Source: Lytechinus variegatus
Lineage: Eukaryota > Echinodermata > Echinoidea > Temnopleuroida > Toxopneustidae
Assembly: GCF_018143015.1 (NCBI RefSeq)
Contig: NC_054746.1
Coordinates: 22,024,464-22,088,463, forward strand
Direction of reading: 5' to 3'
DNA: 64,000 nt
Shown here: positions 1-10,599 of the stretch, piece after piece
Layout of the letters: each line of letters opens with the position of its first letter
How positions within the stretch are numbered: position 1 is the stretch's first letter
The notes under the pieces: model-generated
Seen by the model: only the letters and a program-made list of their open reading frames with translations
The model's database searches: none
Told to the model about the DNA's origin: nothing
Program-made: the position numbers and the translations under genes

Positions 1-1731
1 AATGTTAAGTGCTGGTAAAATTAATTTTACCTGCTAAATTAGGAAACTCTATTTACACTGGATCTCTTCATACCGAGACAGACTTTGTGAGTGTTGATCA
101 ATTTCAAACTTGAATCAAAGTGGTGATTTGATATTTGTAAAGCTTGAAACCATCTTCTCATTTGCTACAAAACTGGAGCACAAAAGAAAAAAAAATAATG
201 ATCCAAATTTACCTTTCATTAAGCCTTCTGAATTAAATTGTTGCCAATCTGTTAGTTTCAGGCTCTTTGAAGCTTTAGATACTGACTGATTGTACATCTT
301 GATATTTTTCTTTGATAATTCCATTCATCAATTTGAAATCAAATATTCCTACCTCACTGATAAAATGAATTATACCCATTCATCATAAAGGATGAATGAA
401 AGGCCTGTCAGTATCTATCATTGATGACATTTTCAGCATGTTTCACTTGTTTGTTATATCATTCCTGAGATTGATAGGCCAAAGTCCTCCCCAAAAAAAT
501 TTGATTTAAATTGAATGAGAAATGTAAAATTAGCATATTCTCGGTTTTGAAAATTAGGTATCAGTACTACACTGATGTCTCTTCATTTTTTTTTCAAAAG
601 AATAATCTTTTTCTCAATCATCTATACATGTATATACATGTGTATTTGTCAAAGAATCTTGGTTTTTATCTATACTGAAAGCTCCAAAAATTGTTGTTCA
701 AGGGTAAATTCACATTGACAATAAGTTTATTGTAAAAATTGCAGAAAAATATAGAATACTGCTGAAGGTTTGAGTAAAATCCATCAAAGAATATAAAGCT
801 ATTAGAATTTTAATTACATATGCGATCAGCTCTTCTACATATCGAATTGTAAAAAATCAGTGAAATGTCATTTTCTCAGAAAATTGAAAATGGTTTTTAC
901 TGTACATTCAGTGTATCAAGAGGCATATCATTTTACACCCATTCCTAAAAAAAATAAAAATAAGTCATCACTAACCATTAAAAAATTAAAATTTATGCAT
1001 TTCATATTACATAATATATTAGGCAGCTGCTCATTTATGAAATCACAAATCCAAAACTTAAAATTCTGATGACTTTCTTAATCTTTAATGGATTTTCCTC
1101 AAACCTTCACCAATATTATTTTCAGCTATTTTTACAACAAACTTTTCTTCAGGATAAACTTCAAGAAAGCCTCTAAGTCTATATGAAAGAGTATGTGCTC
1201 GAAATTTGTCTATTGGCCTTATGTATATCACTTCAAGAATGTGCAGATGAATGTAGTTTCCTGGACAGCTGAGAACTTTATAGAAAGGTGTTGTCTGCTA
1301 TATTATAAACTATAAAAACAAAGTAAAATAAATCCATCGATTTCAACCCATAATTAGTAATATAATATGTTTGTTTAAATTTTCTGGGTATGTATGAAAT
1401 GTGTTTGCAGGGAATATCTAAATGCATTCATTTGTCATCACTCATCAATGAGTTTGTTTGAAATAGTTTTTTAATATCTGTGATCATGAATGTATTCACT
1501 TACCTTTATTGTACCATGGATTGAATATTGTTTGTAAATGTTGTATTAAATTGCTTGGTATTTTGTTTAGTACTACACAAATGCCACATAAAATTGCATA
1601 TTATGAAGCAAAAAATATGATGTGTAACTCAGGCATTTATATTACCGGTAGTTCTACAACATTATGCAGTACAATTTGATTTAGATTTACAATTTTCCAT
1701 TTAATAGACGTTTATTGGGTTTCCAATTGGA
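1..1731. other. AT-rich stretch without a recognised gene
   Basis: No open reading frame with recognisable protein motifs or splice context is visible on either strand; short ORFs here are under 75 codons and low in information. Nothing supports a gene. Confidence 0.5.
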
Positions 1732-2090
1732 GGAGCCGTGGTGTAGTGGTTCTGACTCTCGCCTTGTAAACAGAGGGTCGTGTGTTCGAATCCCACCGCA
1801 GTCTGGCGTCCTTTGGCAAGGCGTTAATCCACACTTTGCCACTCTCGACCCAGGTGCTAAATGGGTACCCGGTAGGATGTGAAAGTCATTGTAGCTTGAC
1901 CAGTATTGTGTGCGCCTCACAGGCGACTGACTGGAATACTCCCCAGGGAGTGGAGGATGTGCACACATTGTGTGCGGGAATGACTGTTTGAATCCGATGA
2001 CCGGGGTAATAATATATCTGTAAAGCGCTTAGAAACGTCGTTCCGATGGATTAAGCGCTATATAAAAGCGGATTATTATTATTATTATTA
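1732..2090 (+). mobile_element. tRNA-derived SINE, apparently full length
   Basis: The left end reads like a tRNA with a Pol III box A (about 1738-1753, GTGGTGTAGTGGTTCT) and a box B (about 1782-1794, GTGTTCGAATCCC). A tRNA-unrelated body follows, containing CGACCCAGGTG and AAATGGGTACC. The 3' part AAGCGCTATATAAAAGCGG runs into an (ATT)n tail. The same core and 3' end recur at 48703 and, as a tail only, at 37621, so this is a dispersed family. No clean target duplication was found. Such elements are copied by LINE machinery in trans. Confidence 0.85.
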
Positions 2091-2799
2091 ATATAGACAT
2101 ATTGTATTCATTCAACAGTTGTTATAGATTGTATTTTTTTCATTTACATGATTAGTTTGGCAGGCAAAGAAATAAGATTCAATGTTTCAAGTCCTATTCA
2201 TCAAATAATTTTATTTACTTTACATTTTGATTCTGTCAAAGAGACCTAATATTATCATTAGAATTATGTGCTACATTATTATTGTGAAAACTGTGAACTA
2301 TTTTGGAAAGAAAGGAAGCACTAAGGTTGTGACTTTATCATGATTATTCCCTGGCACCATATTATACAAATCTATAGAGCTTGATTTTCACTTGCACATT
2401 CAGAATGTAAGAAACCATAATTATTACTATATTTACATCATATTTGTGCGCAGATTTTTTTAAAAGTTCTTATCTGTATATTGCACTCATGTCTGCCATG
2501 AATAACTTTCCAGGGGACAACTTTCTGAATGTTGTCAGTACTGAAGTGCTGTCATTTTTCAACTGTTACCATAAAAAAAATGCCTATACTTCTCAGCCAA
2601 TCAAAACTGGGGAAACTAGTCACATGAGAGATGTAGATGACATTCTCCCCTGGTGCTCTACCAACAACCTAAGCTGCAGCATAGCTGTCGTTATAACACT
2701 CAAGCATTTCAAGGGAGATAGAATTCCTTCCAGGAACCTCATCTAGGTTGAGAGAGAGACAGATGCAGTCTAATGTCATGGCAAAGGACATTGATGAAT
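2091..2799. other. unannotated spacer
   Basis: Unique-looking AT-rich sequence. The longest open frame (100 codons, 2444-2746) begins at a non-ATG codon and shows no known motif, so no gene is called. Confidence 0.4.
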
Positions 2800-3394
2800 G
2801 GTCCAGGCTGGAAATACTTATATCTCAATAAATAGAGTAAAATTCACAGTGCAAAATGCTGAAAATTTGATCAAAATCGGATAAAAAATAATGAAGTTTT
2901 TTAATTTTAAAGATTTGCATTATTCCGGTAAAACAGTTCTAGGCATGTCTTTATGAATATTCATTAGGTGGGTTGATGAAGTCATATCCCCACTTGTTCT
3001 TTGTATTTTATGATATGAAATTAGGGTTATTCGAAATTTTTCTACCAAGAACTAAAACAATTGGATTGACAACTGATTAAGTGCATTAGTGATTTATTGC
3101 TGCAACTTATTTCATCATAATGGAGACATATCATTTACACATATATGAAAAAATGAAACAATTAGGATTTCATGTGATAACATGAAAAAGGAAAGTGGGG
3201 ATTTGGCATCAGCCCACCAAATGAATATTCATGACGATGTGCATATAACTGTTTTCACAAAATATTGATAAACTTTAAAATTCAATAACTTTGTTGATTA
3301 TTATCCAATTTTGATGAAATTTTCAGCAGTTTGCTTTGTGATATTTACTTTATTTATTTAGATATAAATATTTTCAGCCCGGACTGCCCCTTTA
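2800..3394. mobile_element. fold-back MITE, about 595 bp
   Basis: The two ends are long imperfect inverted repeats. The left arm from GTCCAGGCTGGAAATACTTA and the reverse complement of the right arm, ending AGCCCGGACTGCCCCTTTA, align for more than 100 bases, through the shared CTGAAAATTT(G/C)ATCAAAAT(C/T)GGAT. The middle carries TGAATATTCAT-type sequence and no coding capacity. Arm wording resembles the elements at 35857 and 61873, suggesting one superfamily of non-autonomous DNA transposons. Confidence 0.75.
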
Positions 3395-5146
3395 ATGGTA
3401 GCAATATTTAGAGACAAACTTTGAAGACTTGTCTACTTGGCTAAGACATCTGTACAAGGAAGGGAATGGATAGGGAGAAGTTTTTTTTTCATCTTGCCTG
3501 TGTATACATGTACTTGTTTTCTCTTTCCTTAGTTGAAATAGAAATACCAATGGGGTGTTGCATAAAATTTCAGGACTGGAATATGGTGGCTAAACTTTTT
3601 TTCTTATGCTTAAACTAAGTATGAAAATTCTTTTAATAAGGTTGAATAACCTCAGTTTAATTGTTTATATTTATATAATTTTCACTATTAAGTAGTGATA
3701 TCAGCATATTTTGAAGGGAGCTATTACTAAAATTCTTAAGAAATCCACTTTATTTTGATGATTAGCCTTTCTTTCAAAGAAAAATGTTTAGGTATCATAA
3801 ATTAGCAATGATTCTTCCATTTAGGAGGTTGTACAAGAGGATTTTTACTATTTCTTTTTTTCTGTCAAAACTATGATATTATAATTTTGAAAAATCCTAG
3901 ATGAACGATCATCTACGGACATAAACATTCATGAGTTTATTTATTTGAAAGTTATGTTTTGGTGTGTGGCTACATATAGATATATTGTTTTATGTTCTCT
4001 TTTGTGCAATTGAATTTTGATTTTGAATACCAGATATAAAGAAGTTATTGCAAAGAGTAATAGTATGATTTGTGTATAAATACAAACCCCTTCTTATTGT
4101 TACATAAAGAAAATAAAAAGATAATGATAGCATAATATTGTGTAAAATGGAATATGTTAGCTTCGATAGAAATAGCGAGATGAAGGAGAAGAAGAAAGGG
4201 TATGAGAGGGACAGAATGGGGGTAGTGAGAATGAAAGAGGGAGGAGATGGAGAGAGTGAAATCGCGAAGAAGTAGGAAAGAGGGAAAGAGATGGAATGAG
4301 AGAAAAAAGGGGGGTTATTGGGGAGACATGGACTGGATATTTATCATTTTATATTAAAAGAAAAAAAGAAGAAAATATGGATATGAATAGTTTCACCAAA
4401 ATAATGTTAAACCTAACAAAGACAAGGTTTGATATTTTCATCCGATTTTAATGAACTTTTAAGTTGATTGCTTGATCATTCTATTAATTCAAATATTTAT
4501 GATCTGACCATGTCCGTATACAGAAGTTTTTCGGGGGGAGGCAAGTTTAAAAAATATCAAAGAAACTCGAAGGCGATTGAGCTTGTCATGGGCGTTTTGC
4601 ATTTTCACAATTAGAATTGAGGATTTCGTGCACACTTTTTGTGAATTTTTGTGAAAAATTTCATTACTGAAAAAATGTAAGTTTTCCATTTTTTTGGGGG
4701 GGGGGGCTGCCCCCACCGCTCGCTGATCATGGCCATAATCTGACAAGTTGTCAGAGCTCACAACTTTCCTATATTTTGGCTGACTGAAGCACTAATATCT
4801 GATTGTTAGGTGACAAAATTTAAACGCTCCGGCGATATTTGCTCATGTCTCCTACAGTATACATCAGAGGGCATATAGGGTTAGAATAGGGATTGTAATA
4901 TAGATTTTGGTTCAGAAAAATGTAAAACGATATTAGGGTTTATTTCGTTTTGGCGGTTGGGTTTCATGTTTGGATTAATGCGCAGATGTTCCATCGGAGC
5001 AAATTGTTACGGAACCGACTGTTAATATTGTAATTGTCTGGCAAATCCCGTAATAAACGCGTCCCTGGTGTACCCCTATATAAGATGAGTTTTAAAAAGC
5101 CTCTAACCTGACATCAATTTGGACACATGTAGACACTTACTATAAC
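3395..5146. other. spacer with a purine-rich block
   Basis: No gene is visible. The + strand is strongly purine-rich at about 4170-4312 (GA-rich, imperfect). A G-run at 4694-4706 sits in what may be a decayed transposon end. Confidence 0.4.
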
Positions 5147-5199
5147 CAGGCGCGGATCCATAGGGGGGCCGAGGGGCCTTGGCCCCCCCCCCCCCTTCG
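5147..5199 (+). mobile_element. terminus of a hAT-like / long-repeat element
   Basis: Begins CAGGCGCGGATCCATAGG and continues through a GGCCC-rich segment into an A-run. The same head (C-A-x-x-G-G-C-G-GATCC, then G/C-rich, then purines) starts the long elements at 9602 and, inverted, at 19306. This is therefore read as the left end of a third, rearranged copy whose inner part has become satellite. Confidence 0.5.
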
Positions 5200-6070
5200 G
5201 CTAAAAAAAAAAAGAGGGAGGGAAAAAAGAGAAAAAGAGGGGAAGAGGGGAAAGAAAAGAAGAAAAAGAAGAAAGGGAGAAGGAAAGAAAAAAAGAGAGG
5301 TAAAGAGGGGAAAGAAAGGAAAAAAGGGAAGAGGGGGAAGGAAGGGAAGGAAAAGAGAGAGGAAAAGGGGAAAGAAAGAGAAGGAAAAAAGAGAGGGAAA
5401 GGAAAAGGGGAAAAAAGAGAGAGAGGGAAGAGGGGAAAGGAAGAGAAGAAAAAGAGAGAGAGGAAAAAGAGGAAAGAAAAGGAGGAAGAGAAGAAAAGAA
5501 AAGGGGAGGGAGAGGGAGGAAAGAAGAAAAGAAAAAAGAGAGGGGAAAGAAAAAAGAGAAGAAGAGGGGAAAGAAAGAGAAAAAGAGGAAGAGGGGGAAG
5601 GAAGAGAAGAAAAAGGAGGGGGAGGGAGAAGAAAAAAGAGGAAGAGGGGGAAGAGAGAGGAAAAGGAGAAAAAAGGAAAGAGAGGAAGAGGGAAGAAAGA
5701 AGAGAAAAAGGAGAGAGAAGGGGAAAGAAAAGGGGAAAGGAAGAGAAGAAAAGGGGAAAGGAAAAGGGGAAAGGAAGAGGGGGGAAAGAGGGAGAGGGGA
5801 AAGAAAAGGAAAGAGAGGAAGAGGGAGGAAAGAAAAAAAGAGAGGGGAAAGAAAATAAGAAAAAGAAGAGGGGAAAGAAAAGAAGAAAAAAGGGAAAAGA
5901 AGAGGGGAAAGAAAAGAAGAAAAAAGGGGAAAAGAAGAGGGGAAACAAAGAGAAAAATGAGGAAGAGGGGGAAGGAAGAGAAGAAAAGGGAGGGGAGGGG
6001 GAGAAAAAAAGAGGAAGAAGGTGAAAAGAGAGAGGAAGAGGGGAAAAGGAGAAAAAAGGAGGGGGGGGGT
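5200..6070 (+). repeat. about 870-base polypurine tract (GGGAAAG/GGAAGAG-type)
   Basis: The + strand is almost entirely A and G, with only a handful of pyrimidine interruptions near 5301, 5855, 5945, 5957 and 6021. Variants of GGGAAAGAAAAG and GAGGGGGAAGGAAGAG repeat irregularly. The resulting ORFs (Lys/Glu/Arg/Gly on +, Phe/Ser/Leu/Pro on -) are composition artefacts. Purine blocks also follow the same terminal motif at 9650-9720 and precede it at 19130-19250, so the tract probably expanded from the element's own head region. Confidence 0.9.
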
Positions 6071-7770
6071 GATATTCGAACAAGGGAAGGCAAATTGAGT
6101 TCGAAGGGATGCCAAAATGATGTTCGAACTGGAGGCGAATTTATGTTCGAACGGGGGGGGGGGGCGAATTGATGTTGGACCTACATGTATAGGGGCGCCA
6201 AATTAATATTCAACTAGGAGGGCGCGGAAATGATGTTCGAAGTGGGGGCGCCAAATTGATACTTGAACTAGGGAGGGGGGCCAAATCGATGTTCGAGGTA
6301 GGGGGGCGCCAAATTGATACTCAACTAGGGGGGCGAAATGATATTCGAACTAGGGAAGGCACATTGAGTTCGAAGGGATGCCAAAATGATGTTCGAACTG
6401 GAGGCGAATTTATGTTCGAACGGGGGGGGGGGGGGCAAATTGATGATCGACCTACATGTAGGGGCGCCGAACTGATATTCGAACTAGGAGGGCGCCGAAA
6501 TGATGTTCGAAGTGGGGGCGCCAAATTGATACTCGAACTAGGGAGGGGGGCCGAATCGATGTTCGACGTAGGGGCGCCAAATTTATGTTGGAACTAGGTG
6601 GCGCCAAATGGATACTCGAGCTAGGGGGGGGGGGCGAAATGGTATTCGAACTAGGGGCGCCAAATTGATGTTGGACCGACATGTAGGGGCGTCGAATCGA
6701 TATTCGAACTAGGAGGGCGCCGAAATGATGTTCGAAGGGATGCCAAAATGATGTTCGAACTGGGAGCCGAATTGAAGTTAGAACGGGGGGGGGGGGGGCG
6801 AACTGATGATCGACCTACATGTAGGGGCGCCGAATTGATATTCGAACTAGGGGCGCCAAATTAAAGTTGGACCTACATGTAGGGGCGCCGAATTGATATT
6901 CGAACTAGGGGGGCGCAAAATTGATACTCGAGCTAGGGGGGGGATGATATTCGAAATAGGGAAGGCAAATTGAGTTCGAAGGGATGCCAAAATGATGTTC
7001 GAACTGGGGGCGAATTTATGTTCGAACGGGGGGGGGGCGAATTGATGATCGACCTACATGTTGGGGCGCCAAATCAATATTCAACTAGGGGCGCCAAATT
7101 GATGTTGGACCTACATGTAGGGGCGCCGAATTGATATTCGAACTAGGAGGGCGCCGAAATGATGTTCGAAGTGGGGGCGCCAAATTGATACTCGAACTAG
7201 GGAGGGGGCCGAATCGATGTTCGAGGTAGGGGGCGCCAAATTGATACTCAACTAGGGGGCGCCGAATTGATGTTCAAACTAGGGGGGCGCAAAATTGATA
7301 CTCGAGCAAGGGGGCGAAATGATATTCGAACTAGGGAAGGCACATTGAGTTCGAAGGAATGCCAAAATGATGTTCGAACTGGGGGCCGAATTGATGTTCG
7401 AACGGGGGGAGGGGAGGCAAATTGATGATCGACCTACATGTAGAGGCGCCGAACTGATATTCGAACTAGGAGGGCGCCGAAATGATGTTCGAAGTGGGGG
7501 CGCCAAATTGATACTCGAACTAGGGAGAGGGGGCCGAATCGATGTTCGAGATAGGGGGCGCCAAATTGATGTTCAAACTAGGGGGGCGCAAAATTGATAC
7601 TCGAGCTAGGGGGGGGGGGCGAAATGATATTCGAACTAGGGAAGGCAAATTGAGTTCGAAGGGATGCCAAAATGATGTTCGAACTGGGGCCAAATTGATG
7701 TTCGAACGGGGGGGGGGGCAAATTGATGATCGACCTACATGTTAGGGGCGCCGAACTGATATTCGAACTG
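6071..7770 (+). repeat. 1.7 kb minisatellite with TTCGAA and GGCGCC cores
   Basis: Units of roughly 25-32 bases follow the pattern AATTGATRTTCGAACTAGGG, then a variable G-run and GCGCC. Most units therefore carry a TTCGAA palindrome, a G-run of 4-14 and a GGCGCC palindrome. A longer block (..AAGGCAAATTGAGTTCGAAG.. through ..GATGATCGACCTACATGTA..) returns near 6074, 6341, 6720, 6947, 7321 and 7624, giving a loose higher-order period of about 230-380 bases. Open frames across it are by-products of the repeat. Confidence 0.9.
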
Positions 7771-7816
7771 CCGCATTGTTGTTGGCTCATTGTTCCATAT
7801 ATTGAAAGTTTGAAAT

Positions 7817-7910
7817 GCCTTGGCCTTGAGGTTTTTAGGCCTTAGCCTTGGGAGTTGAAGCCTTGGTCTTCGGTATTAAAGCCTTGGCCTTGGAGGTTTT
7901 AGCCTTGACT
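7817..7910 (+). repeat. 21-22 bp minisatellite (GCCTTGGCCTTGGAGGTTTTA)
   Basis: Four full units and a partial fifth, each starting GCCTT(G/A)G and ending in a GTTTTA/GTTGAA/TATTAAA variant. It lies directly after the larger minisatellite. Confidence 0.8.
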
Positions 7911-7969
7911 ACAACACTGATGGATATATTGATAGATATTATTTACAGAAATCTTGAAGTTTACTTGCA

Positions 7970-8267
7970 CACACTAAGAAATAAATGTTCAGAATTGAAC
8001 CCCGATAGGTTGATGCAAAATCAGCACCCTATGGGTTCAAAAATTGAACCCCTGATTTGGGGTTCAAAAATCGAACCCTGCGGTTGGGTATCATTTTTGC
8101 ACCCTGCGGGTTCAAAATTGCACCCCTAGGGGTTCAATTTGAAATTTAGGGGTGCAGTTTTGAACCCGCAGGGTGCAAAAATGAACACCAACCGCAGGGT
8201 GGTTACAGGGTGCTGATTTTGCATAAACCTTTCGGGGTTCAATTTTGAACCTTTATTTCTTAGTGTG
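7970..8267. mobile_element. 298-bp fold-back MITE (CACACTAAGAAATAAA termini)
   Basis: The left end CACACTAAGAAATAAATG and the reverse complement of the right end, CACACTAAGAAATAAAGG, match. The arms continue to align through GAACCCCG and GATGCAAAATCAGCACCCT or near-identical sequence for most of each half, so the whole element folds into one hairpin rich in GGGGTTCAA/TTGAACCCC motifs. No coding capacity. Target duplication is unclear. Confidence 0.85.
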
Positions 8268-9190
8268 CAATATGTAAAAGAATAAATGAAACTTTCATTG
8301 TAATGGTGAAAGTTTCGGATGCGTTTTTTTATTTTTTGACGAATCGTCAAATACTCAAATAACTGAAATAACTCTATGGTTTATATCGTTCCTATATTTT
8401 TGTTTCATGAAGTAATGCGTAAGAGACAGCTATATACAGTTGATACGACACCTTTTCGTTTCCAATCTACGGTGGGAAATCATGTTTTATTTCTTTTAAA
8501 CGAGTTCCACTGAAACTATTACGTGGATTTACTCAGGCCTAAACTGCATTGCTATCATAATTTACATTTATTGTTACATCTTGAAATAGTTGATGTATAC
8601 AAGATACATGGGACCTTGGAATTCATGTTTCACTAGTATTGTATGAAAGAGAGAGATAAGAACTTATCGTCCAAAATGATGCGAACTTAAAGAGCATTGT
8701 TTTCATATTTATAAAGACACTGACAATAAAGTATATCTTTACAGTATATTAATCTTTAATATCTAATATTCTTTTTATATACACCGTTTACACGCATTCT
8801 GTTTCTTTTGAAAATCTATTTGGAGTATAAAAAATTTGAGCAAGATTATAAGATACATAAACTTTTGATAATTTATATGATTGTTGCAAGAGCCGAAGAG
8901 CCAATGTTTGTTGATTAAGATTGACAAGATAACTCACTGTTTTGAATGGATTTCAAGCGAATGACAAAAGATTATATAATATATCCAAACACTTACAGAT
9001 CTAAGTAGGCAGTGCACTCCCAATTAGTAAATGCTGAGTGCTGACTACTGAGTCTACCTCAACTATATAATAAAAAGCATGTAAATTTATATCTTTTCAA
9101 GAATATTTTACCCAAAATAAAATATTAATTTTCTTTCAGGCAGAATATGCAATTTAGTTATTGCACAACCAGTTTTCATACGCGGCGATA
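8268..9190. other. AT-rich spacer
   Basis: No gene, tRNA or element recognised. Confidence 0.4.
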
Positions 9191-9415
9191 CAGGGGCGTC
9201 ATTCCCGTAAAAATTTTCAACCCCTGAAGCAAAAAGAAGAAAGAAAAAAAATGGGAGTACCCACAAGAACGAAGAATGCCTACAATGCAAGAGAGGTTTC
9301 TGTGAGAAGTAACTGAACTAGACATTACCCATTCGGCAATGGGAGTCAATATTTCGGCACGATTATTACTTGACTTGAAATTAGGGCCCCCTAAGAAATC
9401 CTGGATCCGCGCCTG
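9191..9415. mobile_element. short hAT-like MITE
   Basis: Starts CAGGGGCGTCATTCCCG and ends CCTGGATCCGCGCCTG, i.e. inverted CAGGxGCG termini of the kind found on hAT superfamily elements. The interior has a purine stretch and no coding capacity. Flanking 8-mers do not match, so either the true ends differ slightly or the duplication has decayed. Confidence 0.5.
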
Positions 9416-9768
9416 GCTCCCACTCACATAATTCTAGCAGGTCCTACTCTGATGAGAAGTTAAACGAAATTGAAAGCATCAAATGGTTGAAATAGAAATC
9501 GCTCGAGTTTCCCGCTCGCATTGATTATTTTTTAAGGTGATATTACATTTATTCATGAACACATCATTATAAAACCATTATTCGACTGCCTCTTCTTCAT
9601 GCATAGGCGGATCCAGGTGGGGACCCGAGGGGCCCGGACCCCCCTATTGGTAGAGCAAAAAAAAGGGGAAAGAAAGAAAAAGGAAGGAAAAGAAAAGAGA
9701 AAAAAGAAAAGGAGGAAGACGAATGAATAAAATAAGATGAGAGGAAGACTTGGAAAAAATATTTTATG

Positions 9769-10592
9769 TCACTGTGCGTCCCAGAAAAAACGAAACCGAA
9801 GTTTAGCGATGATTTATCATAACTTAATCACAAATAAAATAGACAAATGACCTACCAATGTAAAGCTTAGAATCTCCTCTTTCATCTAATATTACTTAGA
9901 CTATTTCTCCTTCACGCATGAGTGAGCAAAAACAATTTGAAGAGGGGATACCAAAAAGTCATTTGGCGGGTTGTATCTGGCTCTCAAGAGGAAAACCACA
10001 TTTCTCAAAAGTTCAATATCTGCTCTTTAATTTGATACCTCAATTAAAGAAAATGGTCAAGAAATAACAAAGTTCTGGTTATTTGAAATAAGGCTTGGAT
10101 TTCAATAATTTCATAAAATGAAGACGTTTTACAGGCTAGCGTTCAAACTCACTAGGCACTCCGTTTTGTTCACGATCAGCCATGCATTGAGTCTTTTGTT
10201 AACCATGCAATAGTTTCTGTGGGAAACCGGTGAAAACAGTTTACTTACTGAAATTATGGAAATTCAAGCCTTATTTCAAATAACCAGAACTTTGTTATTT
10301 CTTGACCATTTTCTGTAATTGAGGTATCAAATTAAAGAGCAGATATTGAACTTTTAAGAATTGTGATTTTGTTTTTTAAATTAAGATATCCCCCGCCAAA
10401 TGAGTTTTTGGTATCCTTTCTTCAAATTGTTTTTGCTCACTCATGCGTAAATAAGGAATAATTTAAGTAATATCAGATGAAAGAGGAGATTCTAAGCTTT
10501 ACAATGGTAGGTCATTTGTCTATTTTATTTGTGATTAAGTTATGATAAATCGTCGCTAAACCTCGGTTTCGTTTTTTCTGGGACGCACTGTA
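9769..10592. mobile_element. mariner-like fold-back element nested in the long element
   Basis: Arms of roughly 350 bases are near-identical inverted repeats. The left arm starts CACTGTGCGTCCCAGAAAAA and the right arm, reverse complemented, starts TACAGTGCGTCCCAGAAAAA. Both continue through CGAAACCGA, AAATAGACAAATGACCTACCA and TAAAGCTTAGAATCTCCTC-type sequence. TACAGTGCG termini next to TA are typical of Tc1/mariner derivatives. It splits the purine-rich head of copy 1 from its satellite core, so it inserted later. Confidence 0.75.
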
Positions 10593-10599
10593 TAGTATT

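Noticed and set aside
2444-2746. 100-codon + strand ORF
   Set aside because: Starts at TTG and shows no family motif; composition like its surroundings.
5103-6115. Several 280-326 codon ORFs on both strands (Lys/Glu/Arg or Phe/Ser/Pro)
   Set aside because: Produced by the polypurine tract, which contains almost no T and hence few stops.
6256-7790. ORFs of 67-113 codons in the minisatellite
   Set aside because: Short, repeat-derived, present on both strands, no start context or motif.
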